DNA of 9,147 nt from CAMLHU01 sp049680185 (GCA_049680185.1 JBAUHI010000050.1:1-9147); one strand, 5' to 3'. Counted from the stretch's first letter, positions 1-7,302 are shown. Numbers and translations: made by a program. The notes: generated by a model from the sequence alone, not told the origin.

Positions 1-37
1 TGGCGACCCCGTTCTGCATTCCGGAGCGGCGTGTCGA

Positions 38-1732
38 TCAGGTCTTGAAGGCGGACACCAGGTCGGTCAGCCGGTTGGCGCCCTGCAGCAACTCGCTGGC
101 GGAGGACGCCATCTCTTCGGTCGAGGCGCTCTGCTCCTCGGCCGCCGCGGTGACCTCTTCACTGGACGACGCATGCTCATTGGCGGCCATCGCGACCTGC
201 GCGGTGGTGTGGCTGACATCATCGACGACCTTGCTGTTCCGCACCGCCTCGGCGGCGACCTGTGCGGCGGCCGCCTCGATCTCCTGGATGGCGCCCGCGA
301 TGGCCTCGAGGCCGGCGGCCGCGGCGGACGCAACGTCCTCGATGCCGGACACCTTTCTGGTCCCGGCCTCCATCGTCGTCGCGACGTCGCGGATCTGCTC
401 GCGGATGACCTTGACGGTCTTGGCCACATCCTCGGCAGCCCGTGCGCTCGAGTCCGCGAGGTTCCGCACCTCATCGGCGACCACGGCAAAGCCGCGGCCG
501 TGCTCGCCCGCCCGTGCCGCCTCGATCGCCGCATTCAGCGCCAGCAGGTTGGTCTGCGATGAGATCTGCTTGATCAGGTCGATGAACTCGGTGATCGACT
601 CGGACAACTTCGCGAGCTCCTGTACTTCCTTCGCCGAGGTCTGGACCACTTCCCGCACGTCGAGCAGTGTGGCGCCGGCCGCTCCGACGTCCTTGCGGTG
701 GCGGGCCGCGACGGTCCGGATCTCCTCGCCCAGCTTGACCACCCGTGCGGAGGCGTCGGCGTTGCTGGTGGCCGCCTCGCGGAGGGTGTTGAGGAACTGA
801 TCCGCCTCGCGGAGGCCCTGCACCTGTGTTTCGGCACTGCTCGAGACCTTGACCATGGCCGTCGAGATCTCCCCGCTCGAGGCCGCGAGCTCTTCGCTCA
901 TTGCCGAGAAGTCGCTGGCACTGGCGGAGATGGCTTGGGATTCCCGTACCACGGCGCCCACGACCTGTCGGAGCCGAGTCCCCATCTCATCCATTGCCGT
1001 CGCGAGGCGGGCCAGTTCGAGCGGCATGCTCCCCAACTGGAAGGGGCGCAGGTCGCCCTGTCCGAAGCGGTCGACGGCGCCGATGAGGCGCCCGAGCGGC
1101 GCGCTCACCTGACCCACCGTGAGCCGTCCGATCACGATGCCCGCGACGATCATCAGGATCAGGAGCCCCGCCACGAGCTTCTCCCACCACTTGGCCTGGG
1201 TGCGGAGCATGTCGGAGTTGGCGAGCGCCACCTGCGTCTGGCTGGCGGAGAGCCGGTGGATATCCGCGACGAGGGTGTCGACGGCGCCTCGGGCCTGGTC
1301 GGCAAGACCACGCCCGTCCGAACCCCGACCCAGGTCGACCAACGCGTGGGCCAGCGAATAGTTCACGTCGAACCCGGCCTGGGCGCTCGCCATCTCGTTG
1401 AGGGTAAAGCGATCGTCGGACGACAATGTCTGGAGCCGGCGGTACGAATTCATCACCGCGTTGACGGAGTCCCCGGCCAGCTGGAAATCCCGCTGGACCT
1501 GCGGCGAGGGCTGCACCATGTATTCCTCGGCGGTGCGGACCTCGTCAAGCGCGGACGACACCAGCGCATCACCCAGTGAATTGGTGAGCACCAGTCCGGC
1601 CAGGCTCCCGTCGATGGAGGTGCGCACGCGGGCCAGCGCCACGATACTGAACACCCCGCTCGCGACGCTCAGGAGGATGATGATCCCCATCCCGGCGCCG
1701 ACGATCCACTTGAGGCTCCGCATCGACGTCAT
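38..1732 (-). CDS. Methyl-accepting chemotaxis protein (transmembrane chemoreceptor)
   Basis: This 564-residue inner-membrane receptor should control the CheA kinase through CheW in response to a periplasmic signal. Transmembrane segment 1 lies at about residues 9-34. A periplasmic, mostly helical sensor of about 150 residues follows, then transmembrane segment 2 at about 184-206 and a HAMP linker at about 205-258. The cytoplasmic hairpin tip is plain at residues 393-416 (QTNLLALNAAIEAARAGE, then GRGF). Probable methylation sites are the Glu pairs in MSEELAAS (280-281), SSEEVTAA (525-526), AAEEQSAS (532-533) and STEEMASS (539-540). There is no C-terminal NWETF-type CheR tether. The ATG overlaps the stop of the upstream binding-protein gene as ATGA, with GAGGGA just ahead as ribosome binding site. 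The sensor domain is too divergent to name a ligand. No other chemotaxis gene is in the window. The family is certain; the coupling to the binding protein is inferred. Confidence 0.96.
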   Translation of the reverse strand: MTSMRSLKWIVGAGMGIIILLSVASGVFSIVALARVRTSIDGSLAGLVLTNSLGDALVSSALDEVRTAEEYMVQPSPQVQRDFQLAGDSVNAVMNSYRRLQTLSSDDRFTLNEMASAQAGFDVNYSLAHALVDLGRGSDGRGLADQARGAVDTLVADIHRLSASQTQVALANSDMLRTQAKWWEKLVAGLLILMIVAGIVIGRLTVGQVSAPLGRLIGAVDRFGQGDLRPFQLGSMPLELARLATAMDEMGTRLRQVVGAVVRESQAISASASDFSAMSEELAASSGEISTAMVKVSSSAETQVQGLREADQFLNTLREAATSNADASARVVKLGEEIRTVAARHRKDVGAAGATLLDVREVVQTSAKEVQELAKLSESITEFIDLIKQISSQTNLLALNAAIEAARAGEHGRGFAVVADEVRNLADSSARAAEDVAKTVKVIREQIRDVATTMEAGTRKVSGIEDVASAAAAGLEAIAGAIQEIEAAAAQVAAEAVRNSKVVDDVSHTTAQVAMAANEHASSSEEVTAAAEEQSASTEEMASSASELLQGANRLTDLVSAFKT

Positions 1733-2895
1733 TGTCCCTCCACCAAGTGGACGCTGCCGTTCTTGATCATCGCGATCAGGATCTTCTTCGTCGGCACGTC
1801 GCCATTGGTATCGAACTGGATCGGGCCGGTGACGCCCACGTAGGCGGGCCGCTTGTCACCGATCTGGGCCAGCCCGTTCCGGATGGCCTTCCGGTCGGTG
1901 CCCGCCTCCCCGATCACCTTGGCCAGGAGATTCACGATGTCGTAGGTGGCCGCGGCCGTCTGGTTCGGCGCAGGGATGGCGGGGAACGCCTGATGGTAGC
2001 GCTGGACGAACGCCTGGTTCTCCGGCGTCGCGAGAGCAGGGAGGTAAGCGGCGGTCTGGTAGGATCCTTCGGCGATGGCGCCCTCGCGCTGCAGCCCCTC
2101 AAGTCCGTCGCCACCCAGGAGCGGGATGTTGAGTCCATGTTTGTGCAATTGCTTCAAGAGCTCGGCCCCGTCGGTCTCGTAGCTCGCGGCGAGGAGGAAC
2201 TGGACCTGGCCGTTCTTCTTGATCAGGTCGAAATAGGGGCCGGTGTCACCGGGCCGATCTGCGAGATAGGGCCCCGCCAGGAGCACCTGACCGCCCAGGT
2301 TCTTGAACTCCGAGGTGAACACCTCCCGGAACCCCCGGCCATACTGATTGTCCATGTACAGCACGGCGCCACGGGTGAAGTTCAGCTGCTGCTTGACGAA
2401 TGATGCGAGCCGTGCGGCGTGGGCCAGGTCGCCGGCGCAGACCCGAAAGGTCCAGTCGCCGGCAAAGGTGACCTCTGGCGAACTTGCGGAGGGCGAGATC
2501 TCGACGATCGGGTGGGCGGGATCGTTGTAGACCGGTGCCGCCGCGAGTGTCGGGCCCGAGAAGGCCCCGCCGACGACCGCCACGACATCCGACTGGACCA
2601 GCCGGTTGGCGGCGGCGACCGCCGAATCGGAGTTGCCGTAGTCGTCGGCCTCGATGAACTCGATGGGCCGGCCATGGATGCCCCCCTGGGCGTTGATCTC
2701 GTGGGCCGCCAACTGCGCGCCGTAGCGCAGCGGGAGGCCGAGCGGATCGCCAAAGGTGCTCTGCAGGCCGATCATGATCGGTTGGGTGCTGCGCTTTGCG
2801 CCACACCCGAGTGCAGCGAGCAGGAGCAGCGGCAGCGTCAGGCGCCAGATACGGACGCCGACTACGGGGGTGGGTGCGTGACACGACACGGCCAC
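1729..2895 (-). CDS. Periplasmic substrate-binding lipoprotein, Leu/Ile/Val-binding (Peripla_BP_6) type
   Basis: This 388-residue binding protein has the type I periplasmic fold used by branched-chain amino acid and amide ABC transporters. Typical stretches are IMIGLQSTFGDPLGLPLRYG near residue 40, AAHEINAQGGIHGRPIEFIE, VVAVVGGAFSGPT, and LYMDNQYGRGFREVF in the hinge and second-lobe region. The frame is open to 3018. I choose the GTG at 2893-2895 because AAAGGGAG (2902-2909) sits 6 nt upstream and because it places a signal sequence correctly: a short Arg-containing start, the hydrophobic run LTLPLLLLAALG, then Cys31 as the likely lipidated residue (lipobox ALGC, slightly atypical at -2). The protein should therefore be membrane-anchored. 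No permease or ATPase gene adjoins it, and its stop overlaps the chemoreceptor start, which favours a sensing role over transport. The ligand cannot be told from sequence. Confidence 0.93.
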   Translation of the reverse strand: MAVSCHAPTPVVGVRIWRLTLPLLLLAALGCGAKRSTQPIMIGLQSTFGDPLGLPLRYGAQLAAHEINAQGGIHGRPIEFIEADDYGNSDSAVAAANRLVQSDVVAVVGGAFSGPTLAAAPVYNDPAHPIVEISPSASSPEVTFAGDWTFRVCAGDLAHAARLASFVKQQLNFTRGAVLYMDNQYGRGFREVFTSEFKNLGGQVLLAGPYLADRPGDTGPYFDLIKKNGQVQFLLAASYETDGAELLKQLHKHGLNIPLLGGDGLEGLQREGAIAEGSYQTAAYLPALATPENQAFVQRYHQAFPAIPAPNQTAAATYDIVNLLAKVIGEAGTDRKAIRNGLAQIGDKRPAYVGVTGPIQFDTNGDVPTKKILIAMIKNGSVHLVEGQ

Positions 2896-2901
2896 GAAGA
2901 G

Positions 2902-2909
2902 CTCCCTTT
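2902..2909 (-). promoter_or_regulatory. Ribosome binding site that fixes the binding-protein start
   Basis: On the minus strand AAAGGGAG lies 6 nt before the GTG at 2895. The longer upstream reading frame to 3018 has no comparable site and would put about 41 non-hydrophobic residues ahead of the signal peptide. The site therefore decides the start. Confidence 0.75.
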
Positions 2910-2987
2910 GGACATAAAGATGTTGCCCACGGATCGAAGCCGAGGGAAAGTCCACGGATGCAACTTTGGCACGGTCAGGGGGGTGGG

Positions 2988-3040
2988 AAGACCGGCTCAA
3001 TTGTAACCCCGGCCGCAACTTACGGAAAGGAGCCGGTCTT
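2988..3040. repeat. 11-bp perfect inverted repeat between two minus-strand genes
   Basis: AAGACCGGCTC at 2988-2998 is the exact reverse complement of GAGCCGGTCTT at 3030-3040, with a 31-bp spacer. The right arm lies inside the last codons of the small exported protein gene, whose stop codon falls in the loop. In RNA it would give an 11-bp stem directly after the stop. There is no T-tract on either strand, so it is not a canonical intrinsic terminator. It may be an mRNA-stabilising or Rho-associated stem, or a protein-binding dyad. Confidence 0.6.
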
Positions 3041-3619
3041 ACCCAGCGATGAGTCCGGCCGATGGTTCCCCCATCCGTCGAGCACCCTCCCGTCCACCAT
3101 GCTCACCGAGGCGTCGAACCCGCGACCCTTCGACCGCCACGCCAGTCGCAGCATCCTGCCGCCGGAGATCCATTGGAGCATCGTCACCGGACCTCGAGCG
3201 CTCGGGGTCGCCGCGCCGTACCGGGCGATGAGGAAATCCCGCCACCGCTCGAGCCGTGACGTCGTGAGCAAGGCGGATAACGTCAGGATGCTGGCCGTGT
3301 CGTCGATCGTCGACAGCCAGAGGTCGACGGTGCGATCGGCGTCGGCGTTCGACAGGCTCGCCCGACACTCCCCAACGCGGTGGTCGGATGGGCTGCTGAC
3401 GCAGCGCAGGCTGTCCGCGCCAGCCGTGTGTGCCGCGGTGTCGATCGCCGCGCGGGGCATCCCGGGCCGGAAGCCGAGGAACTCGAAGGACACGACGGGC
3501 CTGCCCTGGCCCGCCAGTCCTGTCACGACGAGCACGGTGAGCGCCGAGATCAGGAAGCAGCACCGCCCGCCGCGCGCGAGCTGGGTGCCTGGCGGGGCGG
3601 GCGGGGCATCATCATTCAC
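3020..3619 (-). CDS. Small exported protein of unknown function (199 aa)
   Basis: I do not recognise this family. The 199-residue product has an uncleaved or cleavable export signal near the N-terminus: Arg16, Arg19, then the hydrophobic run CCFLISALTVLVVTGLAG (about 20-37). The remainder is soluble-looking and should sit outside the inner membrane. Cys73 and Cys85 are the only cysteines after the signal and could form a disulfide. The segment FLGFRPGMPRAAIDTAA (48-63) resembles the 'GMs..eV...lG' turn-helix of BamE-like small periplasmic folds; this is a weak inference. The start is GTG at 3617-3619, the only reasonable in-frame start before the signal. No good Shine-Dalgarno is visible. It lies 15 bp after the cspA stop, so co-transcription and translational reinitiation are likely. 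The coding assignment is fairly secure because the frame shows a coherent signal peptide and a protein-like composition; function is unknown. Confidence 0.72.
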   Translation of the reverse strand: MNDDAPPAPPGTQLARGGRCCFLISALTVLVVTGLAGQGRPVVSFEFLGFRPGMPRAAIDTAAHTAGADSLRCVSSPSDHRVGECRASLSNADADRTVDLWLSTIDDTASILTLSALLTTSRLERWRDFLIARYGAATPSARGPVTMLQWISGGRMLRLAWRSKGRGFDASVSMVDGRVLDGWGNHRPDSSLGKTGSFP

Positions 3620-3634
3620 GAGACTGGATCGCGT

Positions 3635-3838
3635 TCAACCCGCCCTGCGCACATTCGACGCCTGCAGCCCCTTGGGGCCCTCGACCACCTCGAACTCGAC
3701 CGGCTCTCCCTCCTTCAACGAGCGAAACCCCTCGGCCACGATGGCGGTATGATGCACGAACACGTCCTTGCCACCTTCCTGTGCGATGAACCCGAACCCC
3801 TTCGCGTCGTTGAACCACTTCACGGTGCCCTTCGCCAT
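3635..3838 (-). CDS. cspA: Cold-shock protein (CspA family, single cold-shock domain)
   Basis: A 67-residue cold-shock domain protein, the usual length of bacterial Csp RNA chaperones that bind single-stranded RNA and DNA and melt mRNA structure. The protein begins MAKGTVKWFNDAKGFGFI. RNP1 is KGFGFI (13-18) and RNP2 is VFVHH (26-30), with the surface aromatic residues W8, F15, F17, F27 and H29 that stack on bases. The ATG at 3836-3838 is supported by GAGG 8 nt upstream. The frame stays open upstream to 4123, but that extension shows no family similarity and lies in the leader. The upstream DNA carries a probable promoter and a structured leader of about 150 nt with an internal terminator, so expression is likely controlled after transcription starts. 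The next gene downstream begins 15 bp after the stop. Confidence 0.97.
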   Translation of the reverse strand: MAKGTVKWFNDAKGFGFIAQEGGKDVFVHHTAIVAEGFRSLKEGEPVEFEVVEGPKGLQASNVRRAG

Positions 3839-3851
3839 CGAGACGACCTCG
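3839..3851 (-). promoter_or_regulatory. Small hairpin over the cspA ribosome binding site
   Basis: On the minus strand CGAG GTCGT CTCG forms a 4-bp stem whose 5' arm contains the GAGG Shine-Dalgarno (3847-3850) and which ends right at the ATG. It is weak alone, but consistent with temperature-sensitive masking of the start site. Confidence 0.4.
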
Positions 3852-3858
3852 TTGATAG

Positions 3859-3911
3859 GGGAGCAGTTGAGCTCCCGAACGCTCTCCCAGCCCGAGGTAT
3901 GGGGTCGGGAG
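3859..3911 (-). promoter_or_regulatory. Mutually exclusive helices in the cspA leader
   Basis: Two perfect helices compete for the same GGGAG. In RNA order, CTCCCGA (3911-3905) can pair with TCGGGAG (3878-3872) to give 7 bp. Alternatively GGGAGC (3876-3871) pairs with GCTCCC (3864-3859) to give a 6-bp hairpin with loop TCAACT, close to the ribosome binding site. Sharing an arm in this way is the usual design of a switching leader. That it actually switches is an inference. Confidence 0.5.
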
Positions 3912-3944
3912 AAAAAAGCCGCTCGGCCCGGGTGGACCGAACGG
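3912..3944 (-). terminator. Intrinsic terminator inside the cspA leader (candidate attenuator)
   Basis: In minus-strand RNA, CCGTTCGGTCC (3944-3934) pairs over 11 bp with GGGCCGAGCGG (3929-3919), including two G-U pairs, around the tetraloop ACCC. It is followed by C and then six Ts (3917-3912). This is a full intrinsic terminator in the direction of cspA, ending 73 nt before its start codon. No gene lies upstream on this strand that it could close, since the neighbour at 4156 is divergent. It therefore either attenuates cspA or ends a short leader RNA. In the plus direction it has no T-tract. Confidence 0.75.
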
Positions 3945-3973
3945 ATGGTGACACCTTCAGATGGATGCAGGAT

Positions 3974-3986
3974 CGACCACGGGTCG
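3974..3986 (-). promoter_or_regulatory. 5'-terminal hairpin of the predicted cspA leader
   Basis: CGACC CGT GGTCG on the minus strand forms a 5-bp stem with a 3-nt loop, starting at the predicted transcription start near 3987. A stem at the 5' end is common in stable leaders. It depends on the promoter call being right. Confidence 0.35.
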
Positions 3987-3993
3987 CATATGG

Positions 3994-4024
3994 ATAAGCT
4001 CTGGCGCGCTCCGGATTTTGTCAA
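3994..4024 (-). promoter_or_regulatory. Probable cspA promoter
   Basis: A perfect TTGACA (-35) lies at 4024-4019 on the minus strand in an AT-rich patch (AATATTGACAAAA). The best -10 is GCTTAT (3999-3994) at a 19-bp spacing, which is long and a weak match. Transcription would start near 3987, giving a leader of about 150 nt, the length typical of cold-inducible csp mRNAs. Confidence 0.45.
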
Positions 4025-4109
4025 TATTCTGGGCCCGAGGGATGTGGACCGATCCAACCGGGCGCCCACGGAGATCCGTCCACGCCGCTGAACGCCATGC
4101 GCTGGACCA

Positions 4110-4126
4110 GCTGTCAGGCTCACAGC
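4110..4126. promoter_or_regulatory. 17-bp dyad upstream of the Asp-box protein gene
   Basis: GCTGT and ACAGC form a 5-bp inverted repeat with a 7-bp spacer about 30 bp before the GTG at 4156. It could be an operator or chance. No convincing -35/-10 pair is visible for this gene; GATAAC (4127-4132) is the nearest -10-like sequence. Confidence 0.2.
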
Positions 4127-4143
4127 GATAACACTATGCCACC

Positions 4144-4149
4144 AAAGGA
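4144..4149 (+). promoter_or_regulatory. Ribosome binding site for the Asp-box protein
   Basis: AAAGGA lies 6 nt before the GTG at 4156, which supports that start over any downstream codon and places the signal peptide at the N-terminus. Confidence 0.75.
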
Positions 4150-4155
4150 TTTACA

Positions 4156-7100
4156 GTGATTCGCGCCGTTGGTCGACTCCTGCCTCTACTCGCCGGCCTG
4201 GTCCTCGCCGCCCCCGTCACGGCGCAGCGACCCGGTCCCCAGTATTTCTCGGCCATGCGGTGGCGGTCGATCGGCCCCTTCCGCGGCGGGCGCACGGTCG
4301 GAGTGGCCGGTGTCCCCACCCGCCCCGGCGTCTTCTACATGTCGGCCAACAACGGTGGGGTCTGGAAGACGGACGACTACGGCCGGACCTGGGGGCCGAT
4401 CTTCGATGGCCAGCCGACCGGATCGATCGGTGCACTCGCCGTGGCGCCCTCCGACCCGAACATCATCTACGTCGGTACCGGTGAAGGGCTGCAGCGTCCC
4501 GACCTCGCCGTGGGCGACGGGGTCTACCGGTCCGCCGATGGCGGACGGACCTGGCACCACGTCGGCCTCGACAGCGTGCAGCAGATCGCGTCGATCCTCA
4601 TCGACCCAGCGAATCCCGACCACGTCTTCGTCGCGGCGCTGGGACATCCGTACGGACCGAATCCCGAACGGGGTGTGTATCGCTCGCTCGACGGCGGGGT
4701 CACCTGGAGCAAGGTCCTCTATCGTGACGAGGACACCGGCGCTTCCGACCTGGCCTTCGACCCCGCCGACCCGTCCACGGTCTATGCGGTGCTATGGGCC
4801 GCACGGCAGGGGCCCTGGGAGTACGACAACGGCTACTCAGGTCCTGGCAGTGGCCTGTTCAAGTCGACCGACGGCGGCACCACCTGGCGCCAGATCGGTG
4901 CCGGTCTCCCGACCCCGGCCGAGGGGCTCGGCCGCATCGGGATCGGGGTGGCGCCGAGCGATCGGACGCGGATGTACGCGCTGGTGGAAGCGCCGCACGG
5001 CGGACTGTTCCGGTCCGATGATGCGGGCGAACGCTGGGTCAAGGTCGATTCCGAGGAACGGGTGTACGGCCGTGGCAGCGATTTTGCCGACGTGGTCGTC
5101 GATCCGCGCGACCGTGACGTCGTGTTCGTGGCCAACACCTCGATGTATCGCTCCATCGATGCGGGCGTGCACTTCACCGCGATCAAGGGCGCACCCGGCG
5201 GCGACGACTATCACACCATCTGGATCGACCCGGCACGCCCTGATGTGATGCTGCTGGGTGTCGATCAGGGCGCCACCATCACCGTCAACGGCGGTCGCAC
5301 CTGGAGCTCCTGGTACAACCAGCCCACGGCGCAGATGTATCACGTCGCCACCGACGACCGCTTTCCGTACTGGGTGTATGGTGGCCAGCAGGAGAGCGGA
5401 TCGGCGGGAGTGGCCAGCCGGAGCGACTTCGGCGAGATCACGTTCCGTGAGTGGCACACCGTAGGGGTCGAGGAGTACGGTTATGCGGCGCCTGACCCGC
5501 TGCATCCCGGGATCATCTATGGCGGCAAGGTGACCCGGTACGATGAACGCACCGGCCAGGTGCAGGAGGTCGGTCCCGTCCCCGTGCGTGATGGGACCCA
5601 CCGCTTCGACCGCACGGCACCGTTGGTCTTTTCCCAGGCCGACCCGCACCTCCTGTTCTTCGGGCTTGAAGTGATGTGGAAGACCGCCGATGGCGGCCGA
5701 CATTGGAGCCAGATCAGTCCCGACCTGACCCGGGCCGATCCGGGAGTCCCTGCTTCACTGGGCATCTATAGGCCCCAGGTGAAAGCGGTGCACCGCGGCG
5801 AGATCTACGCCATCGCCCCTTCGCCGCGGGATGTGCGGATCCTGTGGGCCGGGACCGATGACGGCTACATCCAGACGACCACCGATGGCGGAGTTCATTG
5901 GCAGAACGTGACCCCGCCCGAGATGACCGGGTGGAGCAAGGTGACGCAGCTCGATGCATCGCACTTCGACGTGAAGAGCGCCTATGCGTCCGTGTCCCGC
6001 TTCCGGGTGGATGACCTCCATCCATACATCTATCGGACCCATGACGGCGGCCGGACCTGGACCACGATCGTCAATGGCATCCCGGAGGACGAACCGGTGG
6101 ACGTGGTGCGTGCCGATCCGGAGGTGCGCGGCCTGCTCTATGCCGGGACCGAGCGTTCGGTCTACGTGTCGTTCGATGACGGCGACCACTGGCAGCCGCT
6201 CACGCTCAACCTGCCCGCCACCTCGGTGCGCGACCTGGTGGTGCACCAGAACGACCTCGCGATCGCGACGCATGGTCGCGGGTTCTGGATCCTCGATGAC
6301 GTGACACCGCTCCGTCAGGCGGCGTTGGCGCGCAATTCTGCCACGTTCCTGTATCACCCTGCGCCGGCGTGGCGCTGGCGCTGGGATCGGAACACCGATA
6401 CGCCGCTCCCGCCGGAGGAGCCCGCCGGACAGAACCCGCCCGATGGCGCCATCATCGACTATTACATTGGCGGCCCGGTGGCAGGGCCCGTGACCCTCGA
6501 GGTCCGCAATGCCGCCGGCCAGCTGGTGCGCCGGTACTCCAGTGCGGACATCCCCGATCCTGTGGACACGGTGGCACTCAACGTGCCGACCCACTGGCTC
6601 CGTCCATTCCAGCCGCTCTCTTCGGCGCCAGGGATGCACCGGTTCGTCTGGGATCTGCACTATCCGGCGCCCGCGGCCCTCGGCGCCGAGTACCCCATCG
6701 CGGCGATCGATCACGACACGCCGCGGATGCCGCGCGGACCCGTGGTCCTGCCCGGTCGTTTCACGGTTCGCCTGACGGTGGACGGCAAGACGTACAGCGC
6801 ACCGCTCGTGGTGCGGATGGATCCGCGCGTAGCGGCCACCGGCAGCGATCTGGTGTCCCAATTCAGCCTGGCGATGGGTTTGTATGCAGCGATGGATCGG
6901 ACCCACAACGTCTTGGCAGAGGTCCGCTCGGTGCGGACACAGGTGAACGAAGTCGAGGCCCACGCGACCGGCATCGCGGCCGATACGCTGGCGGCGCTCG
7001 CGACCGCGCTCGACGCACTGGCGGTGGGAGCGGATGGCCTTGGATCCACGATCGGTGCGATCGGCGGGGTGTACGGGATCGTCGAAGGTGCCGATGCCGC

Positions 7101-7302
7101 GCCCACGTCGCAGGCAACACTCGCGGCACACCACCTCGACCGGCAGGCGGCCCGGCTCCGGTCGCGCTGGAGCGCGATCCGTGGGCGGGTCGTCCGCGCC
7201 AATTCAGTGCTCACCGCTGCCGGGCTCCCGGCGATCGACATCTCAAGGGATCCCGGGCCCGATGCCAAGGCACCGGAAGCGGCGCATGTGGATGAGGACT
7301 GA
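4156..7302 (+). CDS. Secreted VPS10/sortilin-like Asp-box (BNR) repeat protein, about 1,050 aa
   Basis: A 1,048-residue exported protein. The signal peptide is residues 1-23 (hydrophobic LLPLLAGLVLAAP, cleavage VTA|Q). Next is the family signature RSIGPFRGGRTVGVAG (37-52). The N-terminal two thirds (about 60-680) is beta-propeller with about eleven Asp-box motifs, at W79, W133, W184, W244, W294, F340, W383, W517, W582, W635 and W679; most read S-x-D-x-G-x-T-W. Residues about 765-885 look like an Ig/FlgD-type beta domain (VTLEVRNAAGQLVRRY, then GRFTVRLTVDGKTYSAPLVV), followed by a helical tail. Such proteins are often annotated 'glycosyl hydrolase', but Asp-boxes are structural and I see no sialidase FRIP motif or catalytic set, so enzymatic activity is unsupported. 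The start is GTG with a good ribosome binding site. It is divergent from cspA and monocistronic in appearance. A binding, scaffold or protein-processing role is possible; function is unknown. Confidence 0.93.
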   Translation: MIRAVGRLLPLLAGLVLAAPVTAQRPGPQYFSAMRWRSIGPFRGGRTVGVAGVPTRPGVFYMSANNGGVWKTDDYGRTWGPIFDGQPTGSIGALAVAPSDPNIIYVGTGEGLQRPDLAVGDGVYRSADGGRTWHHVGLDSVQQIASILIDPANPDHVFVAALGHPYGPNPERGVYRSLDGGVTWSKVLYRDEDTGASDLAFDPADPSTVYAVLWAARQGPWEYDNGYSGPGSGLFKSTDGGTTWRQIGAGLPTPAEGLGRIGIGVAPSDRTRMYALVEAPHGGLFRSDDAGERWVKVDSEERVYGRGSDFADVVVDPRDRDVVFVANTSMYRSIDAGVHFTAIKGAPGGDDYHTIWIDPARPDVMLLGVDQGATITVNGGRTWSSWYNQPTAQMYHVATDDRFPYWVYGGQQESGSAGVASRSDFGEITFREWHTVGVEEYGYAAPDPLHPGIIYGGKVTRYDERTGQVQEVGPVPVRDGTHRFDRTAPLVFSQADPHLLFFGLEVMWKTADGGRHWSQISPDLTRADPGVPASLGIYRPQVKAVHRGEIYAIAPSPRDVRILWAGTDDGYIQTTTDGGVHWQNVTPPEMTGWSKVTQLDASHFDVKSAYASVSRFRVDDLHPYIYRTHDGGRTWTTIVNGIPEDEPVDVVRADPEVRGLLYAGTERSVYVSFDDGDHWQPLTLNLPATSVRDLVVHQNDLAIATHGRGFWILDDVTPLRQAALARNSATFLYHPAPAWRWRWDRNTDTPLPPEEPAGQNPPDGAIIDYYIGGPVAGPVTLEVRNAAGQLVRRYSSADIPDPVDTVALNVPTHWLRPFQPLSSAPGMHRFVWDLHYPAPAALGAEYPIAAIDHDTPRMPRGPVVLPGRFTVRLTVDGKTYSAPLVVRMDPRVAATGSDLVSQFSLAMGLYAAMDRTHNVLAEVRSVRTQVNEVEAHATGIAADTLAALATALDALAVGADGLGSTIGAIGGVYGIVEGADAAPTSQATLAAHHLDRQAARLRSRWSAIRGRVVRANSVLTAAGLPAIDISRDPGPDAKAPEAAHVDED

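Noticed and set aside
45..1766. Long plus-strand open frames opposite the chemoreceptor (up to 293 codons)
   Set aside because: They mirror the receptor codons in GC-rich DNA. Composition is Ala/Arg/Ser-rich with no domain, while the minus strand gives a full chemoreceptor.
1732..2403. 223-codon plus-strand frame opposite the binding protein
   Set aside because: Antisense shadow. The minus strand encodes a recognisable periplasmic binding protein throughout.
2896..3019. Promoter for the binding-protein/chemoreceptor pair
   Set aside because: TTTATG (2912-2917 on the minus strand) looks -10-like, but no -35 sits at a usable distance, so I did not call it.
3839..4123. N-terminal extension of cspA to 162 residues
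   Set aside because: The extra 95 residues have no cold-shock similarity and cover the promoter, terminator and ribosome binding site. The Csp family starts at the internal Met.
5755..7134. 459-codon minus-strand frame opposite the Asp-box gene
   Set aside because: His/Arg-rich antisense shadow without any motif. The plus strand holds eleven Asp-boxes and a signal peptide.
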